Assembly (NCBI GenBank): GCA_018398765.1
Contig: JAHBMJ010005393.1
Location: 9,645 to 43,444 of the forward strand
From: Chromera velia
Taxonomy: Eukaryota > Sar > Chromeraceae
Direction of reading: 5' to 3'
Length of the DNA: 33,800 nucleotides
Both the position numbers and the translations under genes were made by a program. Numbering within the stretch: the stretch's first letter is position 1; each line of letters opens with the position of its first letter. Shown here piece after piece: positions 1 to 12,069 of the stretch. The notes under the pieces were generated by a model, which worked only from the letters and a program-made list of their open reading frames with translations, was not told the DNA's origin and ran no database searches.

Positions 1-12
1 GGGGGGGGGGGG
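1..12. repeat. Poly-G run at the window edge
   Basis: Twelve consecutive G residues open the window. A homopolymer at the very first base suggests a contig end or the edge of an assembly gap rather than a biological feature. Confidence 0.7.
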
Positions 13-2092
13 TCCTCCTTTTCTGTCTCGTTTTCTTTCTGCGTGCCATTCAAGAAGAAGAAGAAAAAAGAAGAGCGCGACCGTTCGTTCCGCTTTCCGT
101 CTCATTGTCCGATCAACCTACCGGACTGCCTACCGCTTGCCTGACAGCCTGACTGGTATTTCAGACTGTTCGGGGGGTTGCATGTCGGTGGCTGTAAGGA
201 AAGAGAGAGACTTGACTGACTTGGCTACCTTCCTTCCAACAAAACTTCCCGTCTTGAGTAGTTCTGCGCCTCCTCGCTTCTCTTTTCTTCTCTCCGGCCT
301 TCTAGCTTTCTTCTTTTCTCCCCCTTTTATCTTCTTCCTTCCAAGCCTGTAATCGGGGCGAGGAAGTGAAGACGGGAGGGAGCGAAGGAGATCAAAAAGA
401 GAGAAAGTCGGAGAAGGAAGAAAGAAAGAAGAAACAGAGGGGGGCACATTATCTTTCCATCATCAATGCAGAAACTCAAAGAAACAAGAGGAAGGGGGGG
501 CACATCAGAGAGAGGAGAAAATGACGGGCGAAGAAATCGTTGACGAGAGTACGCGAGCACGTTCCCTTTCTTCCTTCCTTCGTTTCTTCCTTCCTTTCTT
601 TCGTGCTTCTTTCTTCAATCCTTTCGTCGGATGGTCATGCTTTATGCCTTCCTGCCTGCCTGCGTGTTGCCTGGACGAGACTGCGTGCGGCCTTTGAGGC
701 ACCTGAAAGTAGATTTAAAGCAACCATCACCATGAACAGTCGCCATGCATTTGCCTTTCTTCCTTTTCTTCATGAAAGAGGGAAAGAAAAGCAATGGGTG
801 AATGAGTGAGTGAGTGAATGAATGAAATGAAGAATGAGGGGAAGGAGTAATCTCTGCATGTGAGGGGTTACAAAGTCAAGAGCGGACGAGTACTGAGGGG
901 ACGGAAAGAAACAGGCAGACAGACGGACAGAAACAACAAAGGACACATGAATGGAAGGAATACAGCCAGGACAGGACAGAACTGAAGAAAATGCAGAAAG
1001 ACATACAGACAGAAGGGGATAATGATTATATGCGGACATGCTCTTTTCTGCTTTCTCGCCTGCTCTTATTTCATGCGCACCTTCTCTCTACGTATCAAAA
1101 GCTCGGCCAGTGCTCCATGACGGCATGCATGCATGCGTGAGACTTCGCTTCCCTGCCCCCTTCGTCCGTCCTGACCCCTATCCCTGCGCTCTGTCCTTTG
1201 CCATCCATACTTCTTCAGATGCATCATTGTTTCCTCCATTTGCTCTTCCTTTCTTTCCTTCTTTCGTTGGTACATGCTTTCTTGACTTCCTTACTCATAC
1301 CCCAACCAACCGCCCAATTCTCGCGAAGTGAATGAATCGAGGTCCTAAGGAAGCGAAAGAAAAGGAGGACCGAAAAAAGAGGAAACGCGTACTGGACTTC
1401 TGCTCACCTACCTACCTTCCTACCGATCTATCTCACGGTATACCCACCTACCTACTCGTCTACTTAACTACCTACCTACCTATCTACCGCTGCCTTCGTA
1501 CCGACTTGACTCTTCTTTGGGATGGATGCGGGAGGCATTCCGTGCGTCCTTCCTCTTCTCCTCCTTCTCCTCTCAATCAAATCAAACGACAAAATCAATC
1601 AATACAGATTCGTTCTTTCTTCCTTTGCTGTCGTTGGGCTTTCTTCTTACCCTTCCTACCGGTCAGACTACAGACGGCGAACTGGTCATCTGGACCAGTC
1701 TACACTCACTCACTTTCTCGCTCGCTCACTGACTGACTGTAAACACTCAAGCAGAATACCTCTGCCTGCATGGTTGGTTCACAGACAGAGAAAGAAAGAA
1801 AAAGACCGGATCGACTGAACTCAAGAAGTCTCCCACTCCTCCCTCCTCTAGCTTCGATCGATCCCTCATTCATCTCTTCTCTCTTCTCTTCTCTTCTCTT
1901 TCCTTCTTTCTCTCTGGACGGATGACCCGACCCCCTCTCCTCTCCTGTCCTCTCCTTCAAGCAAGCAAGCGAGACTTGAAGGCAGGCAGGCAGGCAGGAA
2001 GTCGCTTCGAAGTCCGTTCAACAAGAAAACAGAGAGCGAGAGATAGACGCCGTTGAGGGCAAGATGCGGCAAGAAAGAGAAACACCCGTGCA

Positions 2093-2113
2093 CAGAGAGA
2101 GAGAGAGAGAGAG
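2093..2113. repeat. (AG)n microsatellite
   Basis: An uninterrupted AG dinucleotide run of about ten units inside a purine-rich block. Confidence 0.85.
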
Positions 2114-5100
2114 GGAAAGGAAAAACATACGCACGCCTCTTTCCGCCAGAAGAAAAAGAGAGCAGAAGGAAAGAAAGAGGGAAACAAAAGCGTTGTTGCA
2201 GTAGATTTCTTCTCACGGAATAGAAAGTGGATTGGGAATGTCTGTCAGTCTGTCTTCTGTATGGCTCGCTTTCGCCCGTCTAGCTCATTTTTGTGTTGCA
2301 GTCTCTCTGTTCTTTCACACACCACCTCGAAGGACGACCGGTCATCTTTTCCCATACGATCAATCACAACCCCCCCTGTGTTTTCCTTCCTAATTCACTC
2401 TCTCTGTGCTCCTCGGAAAGAAATGCGTTTGTTCCGACGTCGCTCCATCTACCCGCAAGGCAGGATGCGTGCGTCAGGCATGAGCGTGATTTACTTTACG
2501 GGGAGAGAGCCGGGGCGACCGACCGACGGACCATGAAATGAAATGTTGTCTTTTTTTGGTTTCTTTCTCCGCCAACATAACTGATGAAAGAGGAGAAACT
2601 TGAGAAGACAAACAGAGAAAGAGCGACAGAGAGAACGCAACCGGCTGCGGTCTAGTCCCTCCCCCCACTTCATTCACTGATCATCATAAAAGGAAGCCTT
2701 CCCTGACTGTCGTTGTTTGTTTCTCTTCACCGTCCCGCCCTCCCCCACTCCATCATTTTGCCTTCCTTCCATTGTCTGTCAACATTCAAACCTGACTGAG
2801 GGTCTGAAAATGAGCCGACCCTTGTCTGCAGGAGACAGCCTTGGGAGGGTGGATGGGTATTTGGGCGGATGCATGCATGGGTGTGTGTGGATGAACAGCG
2901 ACGGTCTGAGGGAAGACCCGAATCGGGGGAGTCCTTTCTAGACTTCCTTCACGCAAAAAGAAAGAAAGTACGAGTCGGACACAGACTGAGTGGTCCGGTT
3001 TGAGCACTGACCAAGTTGATAGGCAGATGGGATCGACAAGCTAAGAGACGTACAGACAGGCAAACAAGAGTAAACGACTTCTCCAACCTAGGTGCCATGA
3101 AAGAAAAGGGAAATAAGAAAAGAAAGAAAGAAAGCATTCCATCCCCCCCTCTCTCCCTGTCCTGCAAACTCACTAATCAATCAATAAGATCGCTGAGGCG
3201 CTAACAAACGAGATGGGTCAGCGAACGACAACACAAGAAAAGGGGGGGAGGTGGTAGTGGGCGGTTGTTCGTTTCTCTTGCAGTTTTCTGTTTCTTTCCT
3301 TGTCCTTGCTTCCCCTTCTCTGTTCTGTTCCTATTTCCCTCCCTCATGTTCCAGAGAGAAATTCGATCCCCCCTTCTTTCCATGCGTTCGTTCGTTCGTT
3401 CGTTGAAACACCCACCCGCCTTCCCTCAGGGGCCTTTCTCTTCCCTTGAATTCCCTCCCCCCCTCCATCCCTTCGGATCGATTTTTCAATCACATCACGT
3501 CACACCTAGCCTCCGTTCTCTTCTACTCCCCTGACTGCCCTCGGCACTCACCCTTGAGCTAGCATAAGAAAGGAAGGAAGGAACCGAATGAGCAGTAAGA
3601 AGATAGAAGGACCCGACCAGGCCAAGCAAGAACTTGATTGGCAGCTGCACTTTGTCTCTCTCTGTCTCCGTCTCTCCCTCTTTCAGGCTGTTCATGTAGG
3701 CTGGAAGGAGATGGTGGATTCTTTCCCCCTTGTTTCCTTCCTTCCTTCTGACGGATTGATGAAATTCATGCTACCTTCCTTCTCTTCTCTTCTCTCTTCT
3801 TTCGTTTCTTCGAGCACTACCTTTCTTCACCGTGGGATAGATCCGTCACACATCCACACACAACTCATTTCACTTCCCCCCCGCTCTCCTTTCTTCCTAG
3901 CTGTCCTTCCTTTGCGATCGATTTACAACCACATGCATGAAAATGGATATCTGCATGTATCTGTTCGTTCGTTCGTTCAATTGTGCGCACACATGGACGA
4001 ACCTCGAGCGTTGTCTCTCCTCGCTCCTTGGAATTCATTCAACCAAGTGCGTGGAAAGACCGAACCTAGCAAACGGAGGTGAGTGAAGCGAAAGCAATAA
4101 GCAAACCTCCCTCCATCTTTATCTGACCTGTGTACTGTCTTACCTTCTTTTCTTCCTTCTTTGTCCCTTTCCATTCTCCGCCATATTCTCTCCCTCGTTT
4201 CGGATGCGGAAGATTGAACAGAGCGAATAATCCATCCAGCGAGTCTGTCGGATTCTTCCTTCTCATTCTTCTGTCTTCCCCTGATTCCGTCCGTCCATTT
4301 GTCCGCCCTCCCTCTTTTCAAGCAAAATCGTTTCCGGCCTTTCGATGCTTTTTCTCCTTTTCCTGGCTTGCCTTTCCCTGCCTTCTTTTCTTGCTGAGAT
4401 CGTCTATCTCGCTTCCACTGCCTGGTTTGTCTGCCTGCCTCCGCTTCCACCGCAACATCACTGCGACTTTCACTTACGCAAAAGAATCGGCTGCTTGAAA
4501 GAGAGTCTTTCTCTCCCTTCCCCTACTTTCTTTCGCGTACATGCATGTATGCATGCGTAGGGACAGTTGATTTACGTGAGAGATGACATCGGTTTGTGCA
4601 TGTTTGGCCCCCGTCAGTGCTCGACTCTTTTTTTCTCTCCAAAGAAGACAAATGTGTGTCTGTACTGTAAGCAGTCTCCTTCTATATCCACCTCCCTCGC
4701 GTACCGCCCCTCTCTCTGTTGCGTCGATGGAATCATCGAATGGAACGAGGGAGGGCGGCTACGCGAAGGGCTGAAGCAGACAGGACACATCAATTAATCA
4801 ATCAATCAGCAAGGAGAAAATGCGTCTCTCGATAGACACCTGTTGGCCTGAGGAAAGAAAAAGAAGAAAATAGAGAGAGGCAGACAAGACGTCTCCTCAC
4901 AGAAAGAACTTCCAGGCAGCTGGGCAAAATTTAATTCCTCCATCCTCCAACCGGCCAGTCTGTCTCTTCAACAATCAGTGAGTCAGTCAGACGACCTCTG
5001 TGTCGAATGATCTGCTGGCACGCACGCACGCAGGCAGTGCATCCGTTGCGTTGACTGCTGGCATGCAAAGTTAGGCAGGTTCTTTCTCTCATGCATGGGT

Positions 5101-5349
5101 CGTCTGAAGGTCTTTCTCTCTCTTTGTGGACAGACCGACGAGATGTGATCAGTCCGGCCGCGAGAGCCCAAAGCAAAAAGAGAAAAAGAGATAGAGCGGA
5201 GTCGGGTGACTGACATCTCTTCATCTTCATCCTTAACAGTGCTTTAACGCGACTAAGGAGAGATGAGAGAAAGGAACCAAGGAACGGAACAGTTTGACAA
5301 AAAGGAAGGAACCCAAATGCATGGGCGTAAGAAATCGATAAATGCATGA

Positions 5350-5378
5350 ATTGATTCATTCATTCATTCATTCATTCA
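5350..5378. repeat. (ATTC)n microsatellite
   Basis: About seven tandem copies of ATTC, the same tetranucleotide class (complement TGAA) that dominates the long array at 21,232-21,495. Confidence 0.85.
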
Positions 5379-5833
5379 CTGCATCATTGTGCGAAACGAA
5401 AAGAGACTGATGGCTCTCTTTTCTTCGAGCCTGCGGGTGGCCTGCAAGGAAAGAAGAAATTTGACAGAGAGATAGAAAGAGGGAAGTGGAGAGTGGAAGG
5501 AAGGGAGATTTCTGTTCTGGCAGGAAACAGGCAAGAAAGACGCAGACAGGACAGAAATAGAAAGGAAAGAAAAGACTTCTTCAAGAGACAAAAGGATGAA
5601 GAAGGGAAGAGAGAGAAGTCACATTCAGAAGGAAAAGAAAGTCTCGATCACTGCAGGATTTCAGACTTGACATGGAGGTACGTGTATGTGCTTGTCATGT
5701 GTGGCCAAGAGACTGCATGCATTCATGCAGCAAACTGTCTGCCTGTCTGCCTTACTAATCTGTTTGTTTTGTATATGTTTGTCTGTGTCTGTCGGTGCCG
5801 TGCGTCCTGCAGGGTCCAGCAGGTCTGTCTGTG

Positions 5834-5839
<6 letters not shown>

Positions 5840-5867
<28 letters not shown>
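5840..5867. repeat. (AG)n microsatellite
   Basis: Roughly fourteen tandem AG units, preceded by a short AC run. Confidence 0.9.
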
Positions 5868-6390
5868 CTCTGCACGTCTGCCATCCGATCAGTAGGAGCA
5901 GGCACAGAGGCAGGCAGGCAGGGAGGGAGGGAGGTGGCGAAGTCTCTTTTTCCCAACTTTCCCTGGCGGTAGGGAAAGAAAGCTAGAGAAGCTATAGAAA
6001 GCGGAAGGAAGAAAGAAAAGGGCTGACTGGAACGAACGGTCTCTCATGTTCGTTTCTGTGTGAGTGGGGAGGTAGAGAGACAATGGGTAGATGAAGAGTG
6101 AAAGAAAGCATACGGCCATGACATGCATGAAGAGAGAGAGAGAGCGTTCGTCAACGGATAAATGAAGACAGGAAGAAAGAAAGAAAGCATGTAAATCAAT
6201 CAATCAAACGCCATGGAGAGTTCCATGGGAGCGCGTCTCCCTTTCGCCATGCTAACGAATTTTTCTTCTTTGTTCGTTCTGTTCTCTGTTCTCTTCCACT
6301 CCTCCTCAGATCCTCTTTCCATCATCATGTGTTATTTATTCACAAGCTTCCTTTGCCTCTAGCATCCTCCTATGCATTCCCTGAAGGTCC

Positions 6391-6605
6391 TTCATTCCCT
6401 CCTTCCTCCTTTCAATGTAAGACAAAAAGAACACCTTCTTTCCCTCCTTCATCCTTTCAATGTAAGACAACAAGAACACCTTCTTTCCCTCCTTCATCCT
6501 TTCAATGTAAGACAACACCTTCTTTCCCTCCTTCATCCTTTCAATGTAAGACAACAAGAACACCTTCTTTCCCTCTGTCATCCTTTCAATGTAAGACAAC
6601 AAGAA
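6391..6605. repeat. 45-base minisatellite, five copies
   Basis: The core TTCAATGTAAGAC recurs at about 6411, 6456, 6501, 6540 and 6585, so the spacings are 45, 45, 39 and 45 bases. The short unit has lost six bases (AAGAAC). Between cores lie ACACCTTCTTTCCCTCC and TTCATCC. All spacings are multiples of three, so reading frames stay open through the array on both strands. The minus-strand frame gives a 15-residue repeat containing SYIERMKEGKK, and the plus-strand frame gives one containing SSFQCKT. I do not call a gene. Two copies of a shorter repeat with core TTCCGGTTCCTACA follow directly (about 6610-6660). Confidence 0.9.
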
Positions 6606-9592
6606 TCTTCTCCGGTTCCTACATCCCTCGTCTTTTCCGGTTCCTACACCCCTCGCCTTTTCCCTTCCTTGTTTTCCTCATATTGTTCTACCTTTTTCTC
6701 TTTTTTTCTTTCTACACCTACTCAGTCTCCATGCCCTTTTCTTGTCACTCTCCTCCCCCCCCTTCTACCCTGACTGCCTAACCAGCTGGGTCTGGTTCAG
6801 GCTGGTCCCTCCGCTCTGACTGTCTGACTGACGGACGTTGTCCACTTCTGTCTGTCCAACTCGTTCGTTCGTTCGTCTGTCGTTGACTTGCTTCGTTCGT
6901 TGCAGGCGTTGATGTGCAGAAGAACAAAGCAGAAAGCTCGAAGGAAGCAACACGGCAGAGGAAAAAAGAAAAAACCTTCACGCGGAATGTAAGGATGTCC
7001 TGGTGCATGGCCGTTGTGCCGGGCCCCTCATTCCGTCCGTTGAAAGAAACGAAAAGGTTGAATGAGCCAGAGAAAAGGAAAGAAAGCCTCCTCAGAACGA
7101 AAAGAAAAGGGGTGAGTGAAATAACTGAGTATGACTTCAGAGGGATGTCAACCACGTAATCAATCAATCCTTCTTTTCCTTCCTTCCTTTCTTCTTTCTG
7201 GTCTCTATTGGTTGAAGTCTTGTGTTCCAAAGAAAAAACCCTGCCGGTGCTGCGGGTTGCGATCCGATGTGCGCCTCTCTCTCTTACACTCACTGACTTA
7301 CTGACAACATGTGTACCACGGTTCCAGGAACCAGGCAGGCAGGCAGGCAGGCAGGAAGATTCCGACAAGAAGAAGAAAAGGCAAAGTGGAAGAAGGCTCA
7401 AATGAACGAACGAATGGTTGGCAGACAGACAGACGGTCAGGCAGACAGACGCGGAGGGTGACCCTAGCAACCATGAATGCAACCTGTGCATGCCTGCATG
7501 CATGCACGAATGAATGAAGAAATCTTGCGGACAAGAAAGAAGCAAAGAAACGGACGGGTGGCATTTGGTCGTTCCTCTCTTATGTGGTTGATCGGAATGC
7601 GTGAATAAATTCATGAAGAAGACATAGAATGGAATGGACAGGTCGACCCCGTGTGTTGAGGTGAAGGGAAATGAATGGAATGGCATCAGGAGGGAGGAAC
7701 GGAAAGGGTCCAAGCTAACTAGGGCTGGCTACATGGGGGGGGTCGGTTCTTCCTCCTGCTGACTGATGAGGAGGATGGATCGAGTCTGCGGATGTGGTTG
7801 GTGGAGTGCGTTCTTTGTTTGTTTCCTTCTTTTTCTGTTTCTTTGTTCTTGAGTGAATGGAATGGATGGAAACTTTCCTTCCTTCCTTCCTTCCAACTGA
7901 CTGGGCTCACGCTCTTAATTACTTCATGCTCCCAATTGATCTTCCCCCCGCTGGCTCATGCTAGCTCTTGTACGAATTCTTCCCTCGTCCTGAAATGCAT
8001 GCATGAATTTCTTTCTTTCTTCATCATTGCTTAATCGGTCTGTCGGTCTATATCTGGTTCTTTCGTGTCTATCTGCACTCTTTCAGTCTTCTGTTCTGAC
8101 TTCGTTTCTATGTTTGTCAAGCTTCTTTGTATGGTTGAGTGAATGAATGAATGAGTGCGTGAGGGAGTTCAAAAGAGAGTCGGGAAGTCCTTCATTCTTG
8201 ACTGCGTGATCCAGATGAAAGAGGAGAAGAGAGAAGAGAAAAAAGGGGACGACAAAGACACTGACATACGGCAGGCATCGGTGGAAGCAGGGAAAGAAAC
8301 GGAACGAAAAAGGTTCCTTTCTGAAGTGCAAGAGGGGAGGGGGAACGGGGCCCTCGACATGCAGGTGGGGGTACGAATGTCCGTGATATTTCTTTTTTTT
8401 TTCTTGTCTTTCTTTTTTTCTTTCTTCCTTCCTGTCTTTCTGGCATTTTGTGCTGCTGCTCTGTGTTCGCTGTTTTGTGGGAAGGAAGACCGAAGCATTC
8501 TAGAAGTAAGGAGGGAGGTGGCAAGATGGAAGGAAGGGATGAAGGAGGAGAAACGCTTATGCGACTAGTGCGATACAGGAAGGGCGGGCACACAGTGACA
8601 GATCGAGGGGAGGCGGCAGAAATTTGACGAGAGACGGACTGACTGAATTGCTTCGTCTGTGTGAAGAAAATTGTCGGTCGAAAAGGATGAGCATCGAAAA
8701 GATCAGTCGAGAAACAGAGTGAGAGAGAGAGAGAGAGGCCGAAAGAAAAGAAAAAACCTATCCACTCACTGATGTGATTGAGTTTAAAGTGGAAGGATCG
8801 GACAGGTCTCTCCCTCCCACCTTCAGCACTGAAAGCAACCAGAAAAAATGGTCGAGCCCTGCTTTTCTGGTGTGACGGGCACCCTGCTCATCTAATCTCT
8901 TGCTGATTTCGCACACACAGTCTTCGACAACATCATAAAATCTCCCTCCCCTGCCTTTTTTGCTCGTGCTTGCCTTGCTGGTTATTGCTCTTCTCTTCTC
9001 AAAGAAAGAAAACGGATTTGGTCGAATCCGACGATCCTTCTGTCCGTCTGTTGGAGTGCCTTTTGCTTGCTTGCTTCACTCCTTCTCACAGCACACAGTG
9101 CTTCTCTCTGGGTGGACACAACAAAAACAGCAAAGCGGATTGAGGACACACAAAAACAAACACACTCTCATTGCTTGTCCTTCTGCCCTGCCTGTCTTTT
9201 CGATCGTACAGATTCTCTGTCTGTGTCCCTCGGAGGGAGATTGATTGTCTGGATGGATGCCCCTGCAATCTTTCCTTCTTCTTGCGTGCGTGCCGCTCGT
9301 CTGTCTGTCTGCCTTTTCGGGGCGGGGGTCGACTGTCGCGCTGCACCGCATGCCCTGACTGACAAAAGAATGAGCGAAGCTCTCCTCTTGGAATTCTGAA
9401 ACATTGTTCGCTTACATCATCCCCGCAGAAGAGAAGCGAAGAAAAGTGACTGCTGACTTTGACTGACCGCTCCTTTCCTCCTTCTTTCGTTTGTTCTGTC
9501 GGTGGAAGGATTTCTTTCTCTTCCTCGTCAGTCAAACGTGCATGACATTCATGGCTTTCTAACTTCTGTCTGTCTTTCTGTCACAGCAGAAA
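6606..9592. other. Gene-free low-complexity region, part 2
   Basis: This is the same purine/pyrimidine mosaic. The longest open frame in the desert (minus strand, 7713 to 6778) lies here, but it translates to low-complexity Ser/Leu/Phe/Cys-rich sequence crossing microsatellites, without a recognisable domain. There are TTCC repeats near 7875-7894, two overlapping TGCATGCA sites at 7495-7506, and one at 7996. I see no RNA gene. Confidence 0.65.
7332..7355. repeat. (GGCA)n microsatellite
   Basis: About six tandem copies of the GGCA/AGGC tetranucleotide. The same unit recurs at about 1981-2000 and 11395-11412. Confidence 0.85.
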
Positions 9593-9728
9593 GTCCTCGC
9601 CATTAAGGCTTCCTCGCCATGCTGACCTATTTCAACCCCTCGCCATAATGACCTATTTCAACCCCCCGCCATTCCAGTATCAAATCTATTTCAACGCCCC
9701 GCCATACTAAGTTGAATGTATTTCAACC
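9593..9728 (+). repeat. Degenerate 26-33-base tandem repeat, about five copies
   Basis: A CCTCGCCAT or CCCCGCCAT box starts at about 9594, 9612, 9638, 9665 and 9698. The later copies end in CTATTTCAAC or GTATTTCAAC. Copies two and three are nearly identical 26-base units; copies four and five have expanded or diverged middles (about 32-33 bases). Unlike the neighbouring microsatellites this is not a simple oligonucleotide repeat. Confidence 0.8.
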
Positions 9729-10753
9729 AACTGACTGGAAGCACAGACTTCCTACTAACTTTCTCCATCCTTCCCTCCTCTGTCTGTCTTCATATGTTCC
9801 CAGAGGAAGGATTGATTTCGCATCCCTGGCGGCGTCCCTTCTCTTCTCTTCTCTTCTCTTTGCCTGTCCTGTCGGTCTAGCTGCTTTTCTTTCTATCTAC
9901 TTGGCCAGCTGTGTGTGTCTGTGTCTGCCTGGCGCGGTCATGCCGCCTCGTTCGCTTGCTGGACGCGTGCCCCCCACCTGAGCCTTCCCTCCCCCCTCCT
10001 GTTCCGCTTCTTCCTGCCTGCCTTCCTTTCTCTGATCGTCCAACTCTTTCGCGACTCGTTCACACTCTCTGCCGATAACATCATCGTACAAACGCACACG
10101 GGCATACTGGACACTTATCTACAAGCAGACGCACCCCTAGCTGTTCTCTTGGACAGCATTTCTTTGCTTTCCTTCTCTGCCTAGCCTTGCGTTGGATGCA
10201 TGGTCTGTCTGACTGTCTAAATGATGGAGCGATGCCTCAGGCCTTCCTCCTTTTTCTTTCTTTCTTTGTGTGTGTCTGTATCTTCTATCTGTGTGTGCAT
10301 TAATTGCGTGTGTGCGTGTGTGTGTATGTTTGAATGGACCCGTGATGAGACCGGGGGGGGGGAGAAGAGGGAGGAGGAAAGCCGCGGACTGGGAGAGGGG
10401 AGGGAGGGGGGCGAAGTCCGTTCGCATGGGAGAGGGAGGGAAGCGAAAAGGGGGGTGTTTTGAATGCAAAAACGGATCATCCATGCTAGCGTCATTGGAT
10501 GGCATCCATCATCCATTTTTGTTTCGTTTTGTTCTCTTCATGTTGCACGTAGAAGAGGACTGGAGTGATTGGAGAGACACGAAGGAGAGAAGAGGAGAGC
10601 AGACAGAGGGGAGAGGAGTACAGGTAGCAGTGGAGGGAGGGAGGGAACGAAGGGCGCTTGCACTCACTACTCGCCGGTCTCAATTGCTGAGCGTCTTGAG
10701 GGCGTGGATGACACACAGATCTTCCCAACCTGCCTGAGTGTCTCTTGCATCTA

Positions 10754-10775
10754 TCTGTCTGTCTGTCTGTCTGTA
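10754..10775. repeat. (CTGT)n microsatellite
   Basis: About five tandem CTGT units. Shorter runs of the same unit are scattered through the first 20 kb. Confidence 0.8.
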
Positions 10776-12039
10776 TGTGGAAAGGAGGAGCTTTGCTTGC
10801 TTGCTTGCTTACGTATGGGGGGACGCAGACCGAAAGGCCGTTGCTTGCAGAGAGGACAGAAGGAATGGCGAGAAATGAATTGGTGGGTAGGCTTCAAGAG
10901 AGGCACTTTTCTTCAAGCTGTTCTTTCTGCCTTCTCTTCGTTTCTGACCGCAAAGCAAACGTAAGCGAGAAACCTCCAAAGCAACAATGTGCCGAGAAAA
11001 CAAAGAAAACAGCCGTCATGCAGGCAGCCTCATAGACCCACACCCGGTCCGGGCCGACGACGGGTACCGAAAGAACCAGAAAAACAGGTGGGAAGAAGGG
11101 AGGCATCGTCCCATTCACTCGTTATTGTCACGCTACATTTCCCAACGCTAACCGAGCAGAACAAAAAGTCTCACGACTCTATGAGGAGCCGCTTGCATAC
11201 TCACACATGCACACATACACGGACAGAGAGAGAGACAGGGGGACAGGCAGACAGACCTTTTGGGTTGGAGCTCGAAGGGGGAGTGAGACGGAGGGAAAAT
11301 AAATAGAGACGTGCGTGCGTCGAGGTGTACGTGAAAGGCCCACTCAAAGCTTTTTGATGAAAAGCGATGAAGAGACCTGTCAGGGCAAGCAGGAAGGCAG
11401 GCAGGCAGGCAGACAATGCAAGAAAGGAGGCCAGGCAGGAAGGCAGGTGGATGGCCGGTCGGTCTCGTTCTGGATAAATGGATGAAGGGGAGATCGTCTG
11501 TCAGTCGGTGCGCGTTCTTTGGCGGTTTGTCTGGTGATCTCCTTGTTCTTTTCTTCTGTCAATGCGTTTTTGGTTCTTGATTTCTCTTTATTTCTTTGTT
11601 TCTTTGTATATGTCTTCTTGATTTCTGCATTGCATATTCTTTTTATGTGACCTTCATTTCTTCCTTCTTTGCTTCTTATTTCTGGTGCATATTCCATTCA
11701 TTCATTCATTTCGTCCTTCTTTCTTTCGTTTTCCGGTGGCTCCTTGAAGGATCCGTCGGATCGACCAATCGTTGGCCGGACGGTGTTTCACATGCCTCCT
11801 CTATCTACATTGCATCCTCCTCCTCCTATGAATTCCTACATGTTCCATTGATACCGAAAGTAAGCAAGCACGACGTACTGACTCGACCCATACACGCACT
11901 GGCTAACTTCTTACACGATCTCTGCTCTGCATTCACCGCCGTTCCTTCCTGAAAGTGCAACACTCATTCGCGTCCTCACTCTGTGAAGCTCTCCGTCTGT
12001 CTGTCTGCCTGTCCACGTTGTTATGCATCAATCCACTCC

Positions 12040-12069
12040 GTGTGTGTGTGTGTGTGTATTTGTGTGTGT
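12040..12069. repeat. (TG)n microsatellite
   Basis: A TG dinucleotide run of about nine units, interrupted by ATT, then continued for several more units. Confidence 0.8.

Larger units (their letters stand above)
1..6390. other. Gene-free low-complexity region, part 1
   Basis: No convincing gene is visible. Short blocks rich in C and T (for example 560-620, 1530-1640, 3260-3480, 4130-4460) alternate with blocks rich in A and G (360-530, 780-1020, 2040-2190, 5450-5640). Open frames are short, overlap on both strands, and translate to runs of Ser, Leu, Phe and Pro on one strand and Arg, Lys, Glu and Gly on the other, as such composition does by itself. Simple repeats include CTAC-type repeats near 1410-1490 and a CATG cluster near 1124-1136. 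Confidence 0.7.

Noticed and set aside
6391-6605. Possible CRISPR-like array
   Set aside because: The whole 45-base unit repeats, so there are no unique spacers, and the context is a eukaryotic nuclear genome. It is a minisatellite.
6778-7713. 311-codon minus-strand open frame, the longest in the first 20 kb
   Set aside because: Its translation is low complexity, crosses GGCA and CGTT microsatellites, and shows no domain. Frames of this length are expected where stop codons are rare in purine/pyrimidine-rich DNA.
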